64,000 bases of DNA from Catalimonadaceae bacterium JC749 (GCA_021730635.1 JAJNNC010000019.1:1-64000); one strand, 5' to 3'; counted from the stretch's first letter, positions 25,608 to 37,541 are shown. Made by a program: numbers and translations. Notes: a model not told the origin generated them from the letters alone.

Positions 25608-26486
25608 ATGAAGTACTTATTTCTGTTAGGTTATTTACTAACCTACTTTTTTTCACATGCCCAGCATGAAGTAGCTCTTTACCCGGTTGCAAGCCCGAAA
25701 GGAGTTGTTTTTCAATCAGTTGGAAATACCAAGGTTACGGTCGAGTATGAAAGACCATTGGCAAGAAAGCGCATCATATTTGGTCATCTGGTTCCCTGGA
25801 ATCAGCTATGGAGAACAGGTGCCGGGCCGAGCACAAAAATCAAAATTGATAAAGCCGTCATTATTGAAGGGCAAAAGATACCTCCGGGGACTTATTCCTT
25901 ATTTACGATTCCTAATCCGGAAACGTGGGTGGTTATTCTAAACGCAGATACTACGCTGTACGGAACCTATGGGTATCATCCATCAAAAGATGTAGCCCGT
26001 TTTGTTGTCACCCCACGAGCAAGCCCAAGGTACTACGAAGCACTGACAATAGATATTGACCTGTTGCAAAGCGACGCAAGGCTTTATATATCATGGGCCA
26101 ATACTCAAATTGATTTCAATATCCTGACGACAACGGCTACAGATGCCATGCAATTTATAGAAGAGCAGCTTTTTACTGGTGTAAATACAAATTCAGACGC
26201 TTATTATGAAGCCGCTCAATTTTTATTATTGGAAAGATCGCATTTAATGGAAGGGTTGCAATTGGCCGATAAGGCTATAGCATTGAATAAAGACAACGGT
26301 GGGGCAAGGCGGGTAAAGATGGAAATTTATGAATATCTGGGTATGTACCAGGAGGCGCTGAATGAAATTATAAAGGCTGTGGAAATGGAAAAGAACAAGA
26401 AGTACGAAAAGGAGGCAGACCGTGCGGTAGAAATTAAGTATTGGCAGACCCACCAAAAGCGAATAGAAGATCAACAGAAAAAATGA
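25608..26486 (+). CDS. DUF2911 domain-containing secreted protein
   Basis: A protein of 292 residues. A signal peptide ends near FFSHAQ. The DUF2911 domain follows: KVTVEYERPLARKRIIFGHL, PWNQLWRTGAGPSTKIKIDK, GQKIPPGTYSLFTIPNPETW, and ALTIDIDLLQSDARLYISWA. After about residue 190 come TPR-like helices (AYYEAAQFLLLERSHLMEGL, ALNKDNGGARRVKMEIYEYL). It is common in Bacteroidota, periplasmic or exported, function unknown. The ATG at 25608 (MKYLFLLGYLLTYFF) fits the signal. Confidence 0.88.
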   Translation: MKYLFLLGYLLTYFFSHAQHEVALYPVASPKGVVFQSVGNTKVTVEYERPLARKRIIFGHLVPWNQLWRTGAGPSTKIKIDKAVIIEGQKIPPGTYSLFTIPNPETWVVILNADTTLYGTYGYHPSKDVARFVVTPRASPRYYEALTIDIDLLQSDARLYISWANTQIDFNILTTTATDAMQFIEEQLFTGVNTNSDAYYEAAQFLLLERSHLMEGLQLADKAIALNKDNGGARRVKMEIYEYLGMYQEALNEIIKAVEMEKNKKYEKEADRAVEIKYWQTHQKRIEDQQKK

Positions 26487-26734
26487 TAAAAACCGACCTA
26501 TGTTGCGCTAACAGGCGCTTTGGAAAAATGGGATGCTGTACTGTATTTTGACCAGGGTTGACAGCAAACCCTCTGAACACACCGGGAGCAAAATTGCAGC
26601 TGGTTTCAGGTTTTATCAATTTTGTGCTACTGTTTTTTGGTAGACTTTTGTAGGTGTTGTTCCGTTCCCTTAATTTTATTGCTTTCCTGCAAGTGTCGGG
26701 CATCCATCACTTGCAAACCTAAAACTACATTCAT

Positions 26735-27796
26735 ATGATAAAACTAAACTGGATCATTGCAGTACTATTCCTGGCAGCTGCTTGCGGTCAGACTAATCAG
26801 GAAGAATCCTCGTCTTCGAATTCAAAACTCAAGGCTGTCATCATTGATGGTCAGAACAACCACTATGTATGGCCTAAAACCACGATGATGATGAAGGATT
26901 ATCTGGAACAAACAGGTCTTTTTGAGGTAGACATCCACCGCATGGATTCTGTATGGCTTGGCATCAAATATAACCAATCCCGGCCAGAGCCCTATACCTA
27001 TTTCATAGAAACCTATCCCCTGGATTCAACTGCCTATGGGAAATCGCACGATCCTATCAAAACCTCTCGTTTTTCAATAGACTTCAGTCAGTACGACCTT
27101 GTTGTTTCCAATCTCGGTGCAGACGCTGCCCCATGGCCTGAAGAGACCCAAAGAAATTTTGAAAATTACATGAACAACGGGGGCGGACTGGTCATCGTGC
27201 ATGCTGCCAACAATGCCTGGGGTGATTGGGCAGAATACAATAAAATGATTGGGCTGGGGGCCTGGGGTGGCCGTGATAGTACCACAGGGCCTTATGCTTA
27301 TTACAATGAGGCCGGCGAGCTTAAAGTAGATCATTCCGCAGGTCTCTGTGGGTCGCACGGCCCGGAATACGATTTTCTCATGACCACCCGTGCACCGGAA
27401 CATCCTATTATGAAAGGATTGCCTTCAGAGTGGCTTCACGCCACCGATGAATTATATGAGCGCATGAGAGGCCCCTTTGAGAACGCAACCATTTTAGCAA
27501 CGGCTTATGCGGATGTAGAGCGCAATGCACCCCCCTGGAATCCTGAAGTAAAGGGTATGGGACAACATGTACCCCTGCTGATGGCTATCAATTATGGGCA
27601 GGGTCGTGTTTTTCATACCGCACTGGGGCACTTTGATTATTCCATGGAATGTGCGGGATTTATTACCACCCTGCAGCGAGGAGCAGAATGGGCGGCTACC
27701 GGCGAGGTGACCCAGGAGATTCCGTCAGATTTTCCTTCGAGGGACCAGACGGTCTCCAGAAAATGGAATGGGGAAAGAGAGGCTAGTATAGAATAG
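26735..27796 (+). CDS. ThuA-domain lipoprotein
   Basis: A protein of 353 residues. The lipobox FLAAACGQ gives a lipidated Cys near 17. The ThuA (trehalose-utilisation-like, glutamine-amidotransferase fold) domain follows: KAVIIDGQNNHYVWPKTTMM, NYMNNGGGLVIVHAANNAWG, HPIMKGLPSEWLHATDELYE, VPLLMAINYGQGRVFHTALG. ThuA proteins act on sugars or glycosides in Bacteroidota catabolic clusters. It is upstream of a DUF1593 lipoprotein in the same direction, so the pair may process a carbohydrate. Confidence 0.9.
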   Translation: MIKLNWIIAVLFLAAACGQTNQEESSSSNSKLKAVIIDGQNNHYVWPKTTMMMKDYLEQTGLFEVDIHRMDSVWLGIKYNQSRPEPYTYFIETYPLDSTAYGKSHDPIKTSRFSIDFSQYDLVVSNLGADAAPWPEETQRNFENYMNNGGGLVIVHAANNAWGDWAEYNKMIGLGAWGGRDSTTGPYAYYNEAGELKVDHSAGLCGSHGPEYDFLMTTRAPEHPIMKGLPSEWLHATDELYERMRGPFENATILATAYADVERNAPPWNPEVKGMGQHVPLLMAINYGQGRVFHTALGHFDYSMECAGFITTLQRGAEWAATGEVTQEIPSDFPSRDQTVSRKWNGEREASIE

Positions 27797-27850
27797 GCAG
27801 CACGAGCTTTTTGAGCAGCATCTCTACAGGTAAAAAATCAGATCAAGTCA

Positions 27851-27928
27851 ATGAGGTACATGCTCATCGTAGCAGGCCTTAGTTGTTTCTTTTTGACAAA
27901 TTTTTGCAAACGCAATGATGAACCATGA
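27851..27928 (+). CDS. Short ORF with a lipoprotein-like signal
   Basis: 25 codons: MRYMLIVAGLSCFFLTNFCK and five more. It looks like a signal peptide with a lipobox-like cysteine and almost no mature part. Its stop TGA overlaps the ATG of the DUF1593 gene (ATGA), as in a translationally coupled leader. It may be a true small lipoprotein, a leader, or a truncated gene. Confidence 0.35.
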   Translation: MRYMLIVAGLSCFFLTNFCKRNDEP

Positions 27929-29415
27929 CCCAAAAATTATCTTTCCTGGGATTGATTTTCCTGTTACTGTTTGGTGCCTGTGATCAAAACGCTGCCCCTG
28001 AAACATTAAACGCATCGCAACCTGACATGGCGGTAGCGTTCAGTGAAAAGCATCGTTTGATTGTATTGTCAGATATAGAAGCCGATCCTGATGATGCGCA
28101 AACCCTGATTCGTTTATTACTTTATGCGAATGTCATTGACATAGAAGGGCTCATTGCTACAACGTCTACACACCAAAAGAGCAGGGTAGCCCCGGAGACC
28201 ATGAAAAGCATTATTCAGGCTTATGGAAAAATACAACCTAACCTGGAAAAGCATCAGAGCGGTTTTCCTGAAGAAGATGCGTTATTGAGCTTAGTCAAGC
28301 AAGGCTTAGCGGAATATGGCATGAATGGGGTGGGAGAAGGAAAAGATTCAGAAGGTTCTGATTGGATTATCAGCGTCCTGGAAAAAGACGATGAGCGTCC
28401 GGTCTGGGTCTCCGTTTGGGGAGGCGTCAATACCCTGGCACAGGCGCTTCATAAAATCAGAAATACCAAAAGTGAGTCAGAAGCGAAAAGCTTGATGAGT
28501 AAGCTCCGGGTGTATACCATTTCTGATCAGGATGATAGCGGCATCTGGATCAGGAATAATTTTCCTGATTTATTCTATATCGTCAGTCCGGGTGGGTATG
28601 GGCGTGCCACCTGGATTGCTATCAATCAGGCAGTAGCAGGGATCAACAATGAGGTGATCAGTAATCAATGGCTGGAAGAAAATATACAGCAGGGTCACGG
28701 TCCACTGGGGGCCATGTATCCGGATGTTGCCTATGGCATGGAGGGAGATACGCCTGCCTGGTTATCCTTAATACCCAATGGACTCAACGTGCCGGACCAT
28801 CCGGACTGGGGTGGCTGGGGAGGACGCTACGAACTTTATCAGCCCGATGCCTCCTCTTTAGACACGGAAGGGTTTACAGGAGGTGTACCGGTAGAGCCTG
28901 AAACCCGTCCGCTCTGGACAAACGCTGACGATACGTATTCACCCTGGATTGACCAACCTTATGGAAGACCCCTCCGCAAGGATACGCTCTCCTTTACGGA
29001 TAACAAAGTGAGCTTGTGGCGCTGGCGGGAAGATTTTCAACATGACTTTGCTGCCCGCATGGATTGGTGTACCCTGGCTTATGAAGAAGCCAATCATCCG
29101 CCCATACCTGCCTTGGGTCATCCTGAAGAATTCACCGTAAAATCCGGTGATATTTTTAGCCTGGATGCAAGCGGAACTACTGATCCTGATGGGGATAACC
29201 TGAGCTTTCTGTGGTTTCATTATCCTGAAGCCGGGTCTTATCAAGAGTTGATCAGCTTTGCGCCCTTATCAGAAAATTTGTATAACGTGCATACCATCAG
29301 AGCCCCTGAGGTAGAAAAAACGGAAACGGCTCATTTCATTTTGAAAGTCACCGATAAAGGAAAACCAGCTTTGTCGCGATATAAACGGGTGATTGTAACC
29401 ATACAGCCAAAGTGA
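27925..29415 (+). CDS. DUF1593 (Sde182-like, nucleoside-hydrolase-like) lipoprotein
   Basis: A protein of 496 residues. The signal ends LLLFGAC (lipobox). The N-terminal domain has RLIVLSDIEADPDDAQTLIR, an Asp-rich motif as in the inosine-uridine nucleoside hydrolase fold, then WVSVWGGVNTLAQALHKIRN and DQDDSGIWIRNNFPDLFYIV. The C-terminal 100 residues are Ig/PKD-like (SGDIFSLDASGTTDPDGDNL). Related proteins were described as cellulose-binding in Saccharophagus. It is adjacent to a ThuA gene, suggesting glycan or glycoside use. No enzymatic activity is proven for the family. Confidence 0.88.
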   Translation: MTQKLSFLGLIFLLLFGACDQNAAPETLNASQPDMAVAFSEKHRLIVLSDIEADPDDAQTLIRLLLYANVIDIEGLIATTSTHQKSRVAPETMKSIIQAYGKIQPNLEKHQSGFPEEDALLSLVKQGLAEYGMNGVGEGKDSEGSDWIISVLEKDDERPVWVSVWGGVNTLAQALHKIRNTKSESEAKSLMSKLRVYTISDQDDSGIWIRNNFPDLFYIVSPGGYGRATWIAINQAVAGINNEVISNQWLEENIQQGHGPLGAMYPDVAYGMEGDTPAWLSLIPNGLNVPDHPDWGGWGGRYELYQPDASSLDTEGFTGGVPVEPETRPLWTNADDTYSPWIDQPYGRPLRKDTLSFTDNKVSLWRWREDFQHDFAARMDWCTLAYEEANHPPIPALGHPEEFTVKSGDIFSLDASGTTDPDGDNLSFLWFHYPEAGSYQELISFAPLSENLYNVHTIRAPEVEKTETAHFILKVTDKGKPALSRYKRVIVTIQPK

Positions 29416-29928
29416 GATGAAGGATGTAAAGCTGTAAGAGAAGCCAAACTGACTATGGCAGGAATACCCGCCAAACCGATTGGAGTAGCGAAAAAAATTA
29501 CAATAATTATAAACAGTCTACCTTTAACATCTGCGAAAAGCAATCCGGAGGGTCGTGTAGAATATTAGTAAAGGTAGCCTGTAGGCTGGCCACAGCTTGC
29601 TGTCCTTTTCTATTGATGAAAGTTCTTTTCCTGATCCCATTTTTTGAAGCAAAGCACCTATTTTCTATTTTCTGATAGCTACAATAGCTTCTGAAATGAT
29701 TAACTTTATGTATTCCGAGTTAGAAAACATTTTAGGAAACGGCTTCCTGTTGTATGAATCCAACAGGGTAGGCCCTCCTGGTAGTAGCCTGTTTGGTCAC
29801 TGACCATAGCAACGCTCCTACCTGTTGCCTTCCCTTTTGCTGTTTCAAAATTTGAGAGTCGAGCCAGGGCAAGTAACTGATGACCTTACGCTTTATCATA
29901 ATATTTGTGTAAAAACGTTAGAAAAACC
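29416..29928. other. Intergenic region, no supported gene
   Basis: These 513 bp have only short frames and no convincing repeat. The bases before the AraC gene contain TAATATTTG, a near match to the -7 element. Confidence 0.4.
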
Positions 29929-30732
29929 ATGAGTGTACAGATCAGAGAATATGCGCCAACAGATGCCTTAAAACCTTTTGTTGTTCACTATTGGGAGGGC
30001 ATTTTTTGTGGAAGTTCTTCGGCAGCCTTGTATCAGAAAATAGCGCCCACCTGTTATATAGATTTTATTCTGCATCTGTCGGAGGCTCGTTGTGAAATAA
30101 AACTAAATTCCACCTGGCAAATGACCCCTGCCTTTCACCTGGATGGCTTCTGGACAGCTCCCTTCGATATACGGTTCTGGGATAGAGTGGAAACTTTTAA
30201 CATACGCTTTAAACCAGAAGCTATGTATTACTTATTTGGTATCCCTGCCGCTGAATTCCTCAATAACCCGGATAATTTAGAGGATGTGTTTGGCTCATCC
30301 TTCATTTCATTTTGCCTGCAATTAGAAGCATCGAAAACAGTGGAAGACCGTATCAGGCTGGCCGATGCGTACTTATTGAAAAGATTGAATAAAATTAAGC
30401 AAAAACATTTTTATGTGCAGATGGCTTCTGATTTGATACGCCATCAAAACTGTGAGATTTCTGTAGATTCACTCAGTAAAGAAGTATGCATCAGCCTGAG
30501 ACAATTGGAGAGAGAATTTAAAAGTATGTTAGGCATTAGTCCCAAAACCTATATGCGTATGGCCAGGCTAAACCTGGTGCACCAAATTATTTCTCAACAA
30601 CCCAATGTCAGCCTGGCACAACTTTCCTACCTGTGTGGTTACGCCGATCAGGCACATTTTGCCAAAGATTTCAAGAAATTAACCGGAGAGCTGCCTTCTG
30701 CCTATCTTAATGGGAAAGGCAAGGCCGTATAA
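29929..30732 (+). CDS. AraC-family transcriptional regulator
   Basis: About 267 residues from the ATG at 29929 (MSVQIREYAPTDALKPFVVH). The N-terminal domain resembles that of the first gene in the window (KPFVVHYWEGIF, TCYIDFILHLSE, NIRFKPEAMYYLFGIPAAEF). The C-terminal HTH reads ISVDSLSKEVCISLRQLERE, GISPKTYMRMARLNLVHQII and LCGYADQAHFAKDFKKLTGE. It precedes the MBL-fold gene at 30988, with a 21-bp operator-like box between them that matches the one after the AraC gene at 31-765. Confidence 0.9.
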   Translation: MSVQIREYAPTDALKPFVVHYWEGIFCGSSSAALYQKIAPTCYIDFILHLSEARCEIKLNSTWQMTPAFHLDGFWTAPFDIRFWDRVETFNIRFKPEAMYYLFGIPAAEFLNNPDNLEDVFGSSFISFCLQLEASKTVEDRIRLADAYLLKRLNKIKQKHFYVQMASDLIRHQNCEISVDSLSKEVCISLRQLEREFKSMLGISPKTYMRMARLNLVHQIISQQPNVSLAQLSYLCGYADQAHFAKDFKKLTGELPSAYLNGKGKAV

Positions 30733-30862
30733 AGATAATCTCATCACCTGTGCCTAAGGCATATTCACTTCAGTAAAAAGTAAACGCTTCAGGTACGGCT
30801 TCCCATGATGAAGCACTAGCCTGGTCCTTTCCTCTGAATCCTACCAACTGTTTAACCGCCTG

Positions 30863-30883
30863 TAAAATGTCGCATTTGTACAA
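30863..30883 (+). promoter_or_regulatory. Operator-like box upstream of the MBL-fold gene
   Basis: The core ATGTCGCATTTGTACAA is the second copy of the box at 763-783, with one base changed. It is followed at 21 bp by the -7 element TAATTTTG (30905-30912). Confidence 0.6.
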
Positions 30884-30904
30884 GAATCTGTTCTTGGCCT
30901 GCCA

Positions 30905-30912
30905 TAATTTTG
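30905..30912 (+). promoter_or_regulatory. -7 promoter element of the MBL-fold gene
   Basis: TAATTTTG matches TAnnTTTG. The gene starts 75 bp downstream. Confidence 0.5.
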
Positions 30913-30987
30913 ATACCAACTTTGATGATGTGCCTCAATGCCATATCAAAGGTTAACCCAAAATTTAAAAACTAATTTTACTCATTT

Positions 30988-31755
30988 ATGACAACAATTC
31001 ATGAAATCGCGCCGGATTTGTACCGTCTCTCTGTGTGGGCTCCTGCATTGAATATGCAGTTTAACCACTTCCTCATCAAAGATGATGAACCTATGCTTTA
31101 CCATACGGGCACACGTATGATGTTTCCTGATTTGAAAGAAGCTGTCGCCAGATTAATCGATCTTAAAAAGATTAGATGGATTGGCTTCAGCCATTTTGAG
31201 GTAGATGAATGTGGTGCTTTAAACGAATGGCTTCAGGTAGCCCCCAAGGCACAAGCGGTGTGCAGTGAGGTCGGAGCCCTTGTAAATATGAGCGACTTTG
31301 CGATACGTCCTGCCCGGGGCTTATCAAAAGCAGAAGTGTTGAGCACAGGCCGATACCAATACCGTTTTATTCCCACACCCCATCTGCCCCATGGATGGGA
31401 TGCGGGTGTTCTCTTCGAAGAGACCAACAAAGTGCTCTTGTGCTCTGATCTTTTCCACCACAATGGCAATGTAGCAGCCCTGACCACATCAGATATCTTG
31501 GGCAATGTGCGTGACTCTATGATGGCCATGCAGAATACACCGCTTCACAGTTATATGCCATACACCAATCAAACAGGACAGCTGTTGCAGGAGTTAGCGG
31601 ATTTGCAGCCAAGTACGTTGGCTACCATGCATGGCTCGTCTTTCTATGGAAACTGTTCCCAGGCACTCAAAGACCTGAACGTGGTGATGAAAGAAGTATT
31701 AGGGGGAGGAGAAATGCCTTTGCAGACAAGGGTCAACCAAACGGAAATAGCTTGA
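30988..31755 (+). CDS. MBL-fold protein, oxygen-binding diiron (ODP) type
   Basis: A protein of 255 residues. The metallo-beta-lactamase fold shows NMQFNHFLIKDDEPMLYHTG, then SHFEVDECGALNEW, in which H-x-E-x-D replaces the common HxHxDH and matches the flavodiiron/ODP type of iron site. Then come TPHLPHGWDAGVLFEE, VLLCSDLFHHNG (Asp ligand) and ATMHGSSF (His ligand). No flavodoxin domain follows, so it is a stand-alone ODP protein, possibly an oxygen or NO sensor/reductase partner or a hydrolase. It is the likely target of the AraC gene upstream. Confidence 0.85.
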   Translation: MTTIHEIAPDLYRLSVWAPALNMQFNHFLIKDDEPMLYHTGTRMMFPDLKEAVARLIDLKKIRWIGFSHFEVDECGALNEWLQVAPKAQAVCSEVGALVNMSDFAIRPARGLSKAEVLSTGRYQYRFIPTPHLPHGWDAGVLFEETNKVLLCSDLFHHNGNVAALTTSDILGNVRDSMMAMQNTPLHSYMPYTNQTGQLLQELADLQPSTLATMHGSSFYGNCSQALKDLNVVMKEVLGGGEMPLQTRVNQTEIA

Positions 31756-32133
31756 CAAAAGGTAGAGTTTAACGTATGACGAGTGTTGGTTTTACCACCA
31801 GACATTTGACGTTTCTTCCGAAATAACATTTTAAGGTCAATTCTTGTCTGGTCATTTTCCTTTCCCTATACCCTTCTGGTTTTGTACAGCAACTGTCATC
31901 GGGGGTATTCGGAAAGGAATTACAGTATATACACTGTTAGGTGGTCGGGCAGGTGTGGTTGAAAGAGGGATCACTCATGAAATTAATATTTACTGGTCTA
32001 CAAACTGAAAGATTTATTCGGGGGAAAGGCAATGCCCGGTAAATTTGCTATAGGATGTACGCCATGCGGCTCTTACATGGTGCCAAAGTCCTTGCGTTTG
32101 TGTACTTTGGAACGCCAAACGCTAATACGAACC
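31756..32133. other. Intergenic region, no supported gene
   Basis: This is the space between the MBL gene and the phosphatase start at 32134. The frame of the phosphatase is open from 32032, but that part lacks a signal and family features. Confidence 0.4.
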
Positions 32134-33594
32134 ATGAAAGAACCTACCATGACAGCCAGTAAAACGCTTCATGCAACAAGCATTTTCTTTGTATCCACGC
32201 TGCTTATTATTTCCACAGTCTTTGACGCCTCTGCCCAGCAGGTATTTTTCACCACGGGTATCAAAATCGGTGAAGTTACCGATAGCTCCGCTATGATCTG
32301 GACCAGACTTTGTTCACAGAAAAAACCTAACAAGATCAGGCATGAGCGCAAAGAAACCGTATTTCGGCATCCGTTAAACTTCGACGAAAACATGCCGGTA
32401 GCGCAGATGGATGGTGGCGTACAGGGTACACCCGGTCTGGTACGCGCTACGCTCACAGCAGGCAGGCATACGGTTACCTCCACCTGGCAATCCGCTGTGG
32501 CTGAACATGATTTTACTGTAAAGATACCCTTCAGCCAACTGCAACCTGATACGGCGTATGAAATCCTGCTGGAAGCCAAAGCATCTCCAGACAGTAAAAA
32601 GGTATCCACTACAAAAGGAAGTTTTCGTACAGCCCCCCGGAAAGATGCAGTAGTTGCCGTACAGCTTACCACTTCCACCTGTCAGTATTTCTGGAGTTAT
32701 GACGATAAGAAAAGGGGATTCAGCACCTATGACCAGATGAATGAGCTTCAGCCGGACTTTTTCATCCACACAGGCGACTACATTTATTACGACAAGCCAG
32801 GGCCGGAAGCCAATACCATACCCAAAGCAAGACACAAATGGCATGCGATGGATGCATGGCCTTCCTTGGTAGATTTTCACCAGCACACACCGATCTACAT
32901 GCTCAAAGACGATCATGATTTGCTGTCCGACGATGCGCATCCACAGACCAAGCCTTATGGGGAACTTACCTTTGAGGATGGTTTAAAGCTCTGGCATGAA
33001 AACACACCCCTGGAAGGTAAACCTTACCGCAGCATTCGCTGGGGAAAAGACCTGCAAATATGGATGGTGGAAGGCAGAGAATATCGTTCCAGTAACAATA
33101 TGGAGGACGGTAGCGAAAAATCTATCTGGGGAAACGAGCAAAAGGAATGGTTTAAAGCTACGGTACAATCTTCAGATGCTACCTTCAAAATTTTATTCAC
33201 GGCTACGCCTGTGGTAGGTCCTGACCGGGAAAATAAAGCAGATAACCATGCCAATGAAGCCTTTGAACAGGAAGGAAGCTGGCTGAGAACATTCCTGGCT
33301 TCCCAAAAAAACATGTATGTCGTCAATGGCGACCGACATTGGCAGTACGTTTCGCAGGATGATAAAACAGGCCTTATGGAGTTTGGTTCCGGTCCGGTCA
33401 GCGATTACCACGCACAGGGATGGGACCCAAACGATAAGCGTCCTGAACATCGCTATCTGAATCTGATAGGAGGTTTTTTAGGCATCCGGGTTTTCAGGGA
33501 GGAAGACAAGGCCTGTATTACCTTCACCCATTATGATGTGCATGGAGAAGAAACCCATGAAGAAAAATTTAATACTTCGGTTCGCCCGGAATAG
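32134..33594 (+). CDS. PhoD-like alkaline phosphatase, secreted
   Basis: About 486 residues from the ATG at 32134 (MKEPTMTASKTLHATSIFFV), which gives a signal peptide ending at DASAQQ; the longer frame does not. An Ig-like N-terminal strand region (SSAMIWTRLCSQKKPNKIRH) is followed by a calcineurin-like PhoD domain: FIHTGDYIYYDKPGPEANTI, MLKDDHDLLSDDAHP, MVEGREYRSSNNMEDGSEKS, VNGDRHWQYVS. PhoD enzymes are iron/calcium phosphodiesterases or phosphatases. The classic DFRS-like substrate motif is VEGREYR here. Confidence 0.87.
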   Translation: MKEPTMTASKTLHATSIFFVSTLLIISTVFDASAQQVFFTTGIKIGEVTDSSAMIWTRLCSQKKPNKIRHERKETVFRHPLNFDENMPVAQMDGGVQGTPGLVRATLTAGRHTVTSTWQSAVAEHDFTVKIPFSQLQPDTAYEILLEAKASPDSKKVSTTKGSFRTAPRKDAVVAVQLTTSTCQYFWSYDDKKRGFSTYDQMNELQPDFFIHTGDYIYYDKPGPEANTIPKARHKWHAMDAWPSLVDFHQHTPIYMLKDDHDLLSDDAHPQTKPYGELTFEDGLKLWHENTPLEGKPYRSIRWGKDLQIWMVEGREYRSSNNMEDGSEKSIWGNEQKEWFKATVQSSDATFKILFTATPVVGPDRENKADNHANEAFEQEGSWLRTFLASQKNMYVVNGDRHWQYVSQDDKTGLMEFGSGPVSDYHAQGWDPNDKRPEHRYLNLIGGFLGIRVFREEDKACITFTHYDVHGEETHEEKFNTSVRPE

Positions 33595-33679
33595 GGCTGA
33601 TACCTGAAACTCAATCACTGTCATTTTATTGTATAAAACCGCATATACTGTTATTTTGATGTTGTAAGCCGTACAAAGC

Positions 33680-34246
33680 ATGACTATAAAAAAAAGTTTC
33701 ATCCTATATTTACTCACCTTTGTCTTTTGTTGTCATTCAGAAAAGAAATCGACAGCAGAAAACCCCTTTGATACTCTTGCATCAGAAGAGGTGTCGGTGA
33801 GAGAGAGCAAATATCCCAGATGGGTGGATGATATTGAATTTGATCCTAAAGTGGACGATGCTGCCTTTAAAGTCTGCTATGGAGATAACCATATCATACA
33901 ATACTTTAATAATTCCCGAGGTGTAGAATATGAAGGAGAGAAAACCGCCATTGATCAAGCATTTCAAGATGGTTATGATGAGAGCAAAGCAGCCAAAGAA
34001 AGTGGGTTGATCCGGGTCCGCTTTATTGTCAACTGTGAGGGTAAGACAGGTAGGTTTAGAATATTAGCCATGGATGAAGCCTATAACGAGAAAGCATTTG
34101 ATGCTTCTATTACTGGGCAGCTTCTAGAAATTACTAAAAGTCTTACAGGATGGAAACCAAAAGTGGAAAGGGGTAGCAAGGTGGACTATTATCAATACCT
34201 GATCTTCAAAATTCAGAACGGCGCCATTGTAAAAATACTACCATGA
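33680..34246 (+). CDS. TonB-like C-terminal domain protein
   Basis: A protein of 188 residues. A hydrophobic N-terminus (SFILYLLTFVFCCHSEKK) indicates export, probably as a lipoprotein. The region 105-185 (GLIRVRFIVNCEGKTGRFRI, FDASITGQLLEITKSLTGWK, YYQYLIFKIQNGAIV) resembles TonB C-terminal/energy-transducer-like domains common in Bacteroidota. The last codon overlaps the ATG of the TPR gene (ATGA), indicating translational coupling. The role is unknown. Confidence 0.7.
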   Translation: MTIKKSFILYLLTFVFCCHSEKKSTAENPFDTLASEEVSVRESKYPRWVDDIEFDPKVDDAAFKVCYGDNHIIQYFNNSRGVEYEGEKTAIDQAFQDGYDESKAAKESGLIRVRFIVNCEGKTGRFRILAMDEAYNEKAFDASITGQLLEITKSLTGWKPKVERGSKVDYYQYLIFKIQNGAIVKILP

Positions 34247-35070
34247 AACAGCTTGTAGTGATATCATTATTTTTGCCTTTATGGGTGTATGGGCAACCTA
34301 ACTGTCAGGCATTGCTCTACTATGGGGATACCCTTCAATACAAAGCTTGCAAACTGGTAGAAGATATTGACAAAAGATACTACCAGTTTTCAAGAGAATA
34401 CCAGGAATTGATGGATCAGGCCTTAGAAATCTGCCCCTATTTTGCCTATGCCTACAGAGAAAAATCATCTGTCTATGTGAAAAGTGGAAACTTTATCATG
34501 TGGAAAAAGCTCATAGACAAAGCGGTTGAATATGCTCCTCAGGATTACTTAAGTGTACGAGCTTCCTTGAAATTCAAGATGTTTGCTGATTATCAAGGTG
34601 CTATTGAAGATATCAATCTATTGGATAGTCTGGTAGATTACGACATTGGCCCTACCTCCAATGGAATATATCATCTCAACATAGCCAAGGCTTTATGCTA
34701 TAAAGCTTTAGGAAAGAAAGAAAAAGCCATTCAAATAGTGGAAGATCAATTAGCAAAAGCTTCCCATTATTTAGGTGCCTATGATTATTTACATCTGGGG
34801 GTATTATATCTTGAAACTAACCAATGGCAAAAAGCCATAGAGGCATTCCAAAAACAAGAAGAAGAAAACAATTTAGCTGAAAATCATTACTATTTGGCTT
34901 TGGTGTACAAAAAACTCGGACAAGTTGAGCCATATAAATATCATCTAAAAGAGGCGACATCTCTATATCATAACAGATATCATATGTTTGACCCGTATAA
35001 TCATCTCTTGGATGAGATATTCTTAGAAAACATAGAGAGTGAAGTGGAAACAGCTTACAACCCTCGTTAA
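34243..35070 (+). CDS. TPR protein, secreted
   Basis: A protein of 275 residues. A signal peptide (LVVISLFLPLWVYGQ) precedes tetratricopeptide-like helices: LMDQALEICPYFAYAYREKS, KLIDKAVEYAPQDYLSVRAS, KALCYKALGKKEKAIQIVED, YLHLGVLYLETNQWQKAIEA, LALVYKKLGQVEPYKYHLKE. It overlaps the TonB-like gene by 4 bp (ATGA). TPR plus TonB-like pairs occur repeatedly in this phylum and probably work together in the periplasm. Confidence 0.85.
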   Translation: MKQLVVISLFLPLWVYGQPNCQALLYYGDTLQYKACKLVEDIDKRYYQFSREYQELMDQALEICPYFAYAYREKSSVYVKSGNFIMWKKLIDKAVEYAPQDYLSVRASLKFKMFADYQGAIEDINLLDSLVDYDIGPTSNGIYHLNIAKALCYKALGKKEKAIQIVEDQLAKASHYLGAYDYLHLGVLYLETNQWQKAIEAFQKQEEENNLAENHYYLALVYKKLGQVEPYKYHLKEATSLYHNRYHMFDPYNHLLDEIFLENIESEVETAYNPR

Positions 35071-35137
35071 GAAGCCATAACCATGCAAAGTCAGGGCGCA
35101 AGGCTATATGACGGCTCTTAGCTTAACATAGGGAAAC

Positions 35138-35160
35138 AAAAAAAGGCAGCCTGTTGCCAG
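35138..35160 (-). terminator. Weak terminator after katG
   Basis: On the minus strand a GGCA/TGCC hairpin is followed by seven T, 66 bp after the katG stop codon. The stem is only 4 bp, so this is tentative. Confidence 0.35.
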
Positions 35161-35225
35161 ACCACCTCTTAACAATACTTATGTAACCCTCTTTCCAGCT
35201 ATGTCAGGCGGTCACAGGATTAAAG

Positions 35226-37541
<2,316 letters not shown>

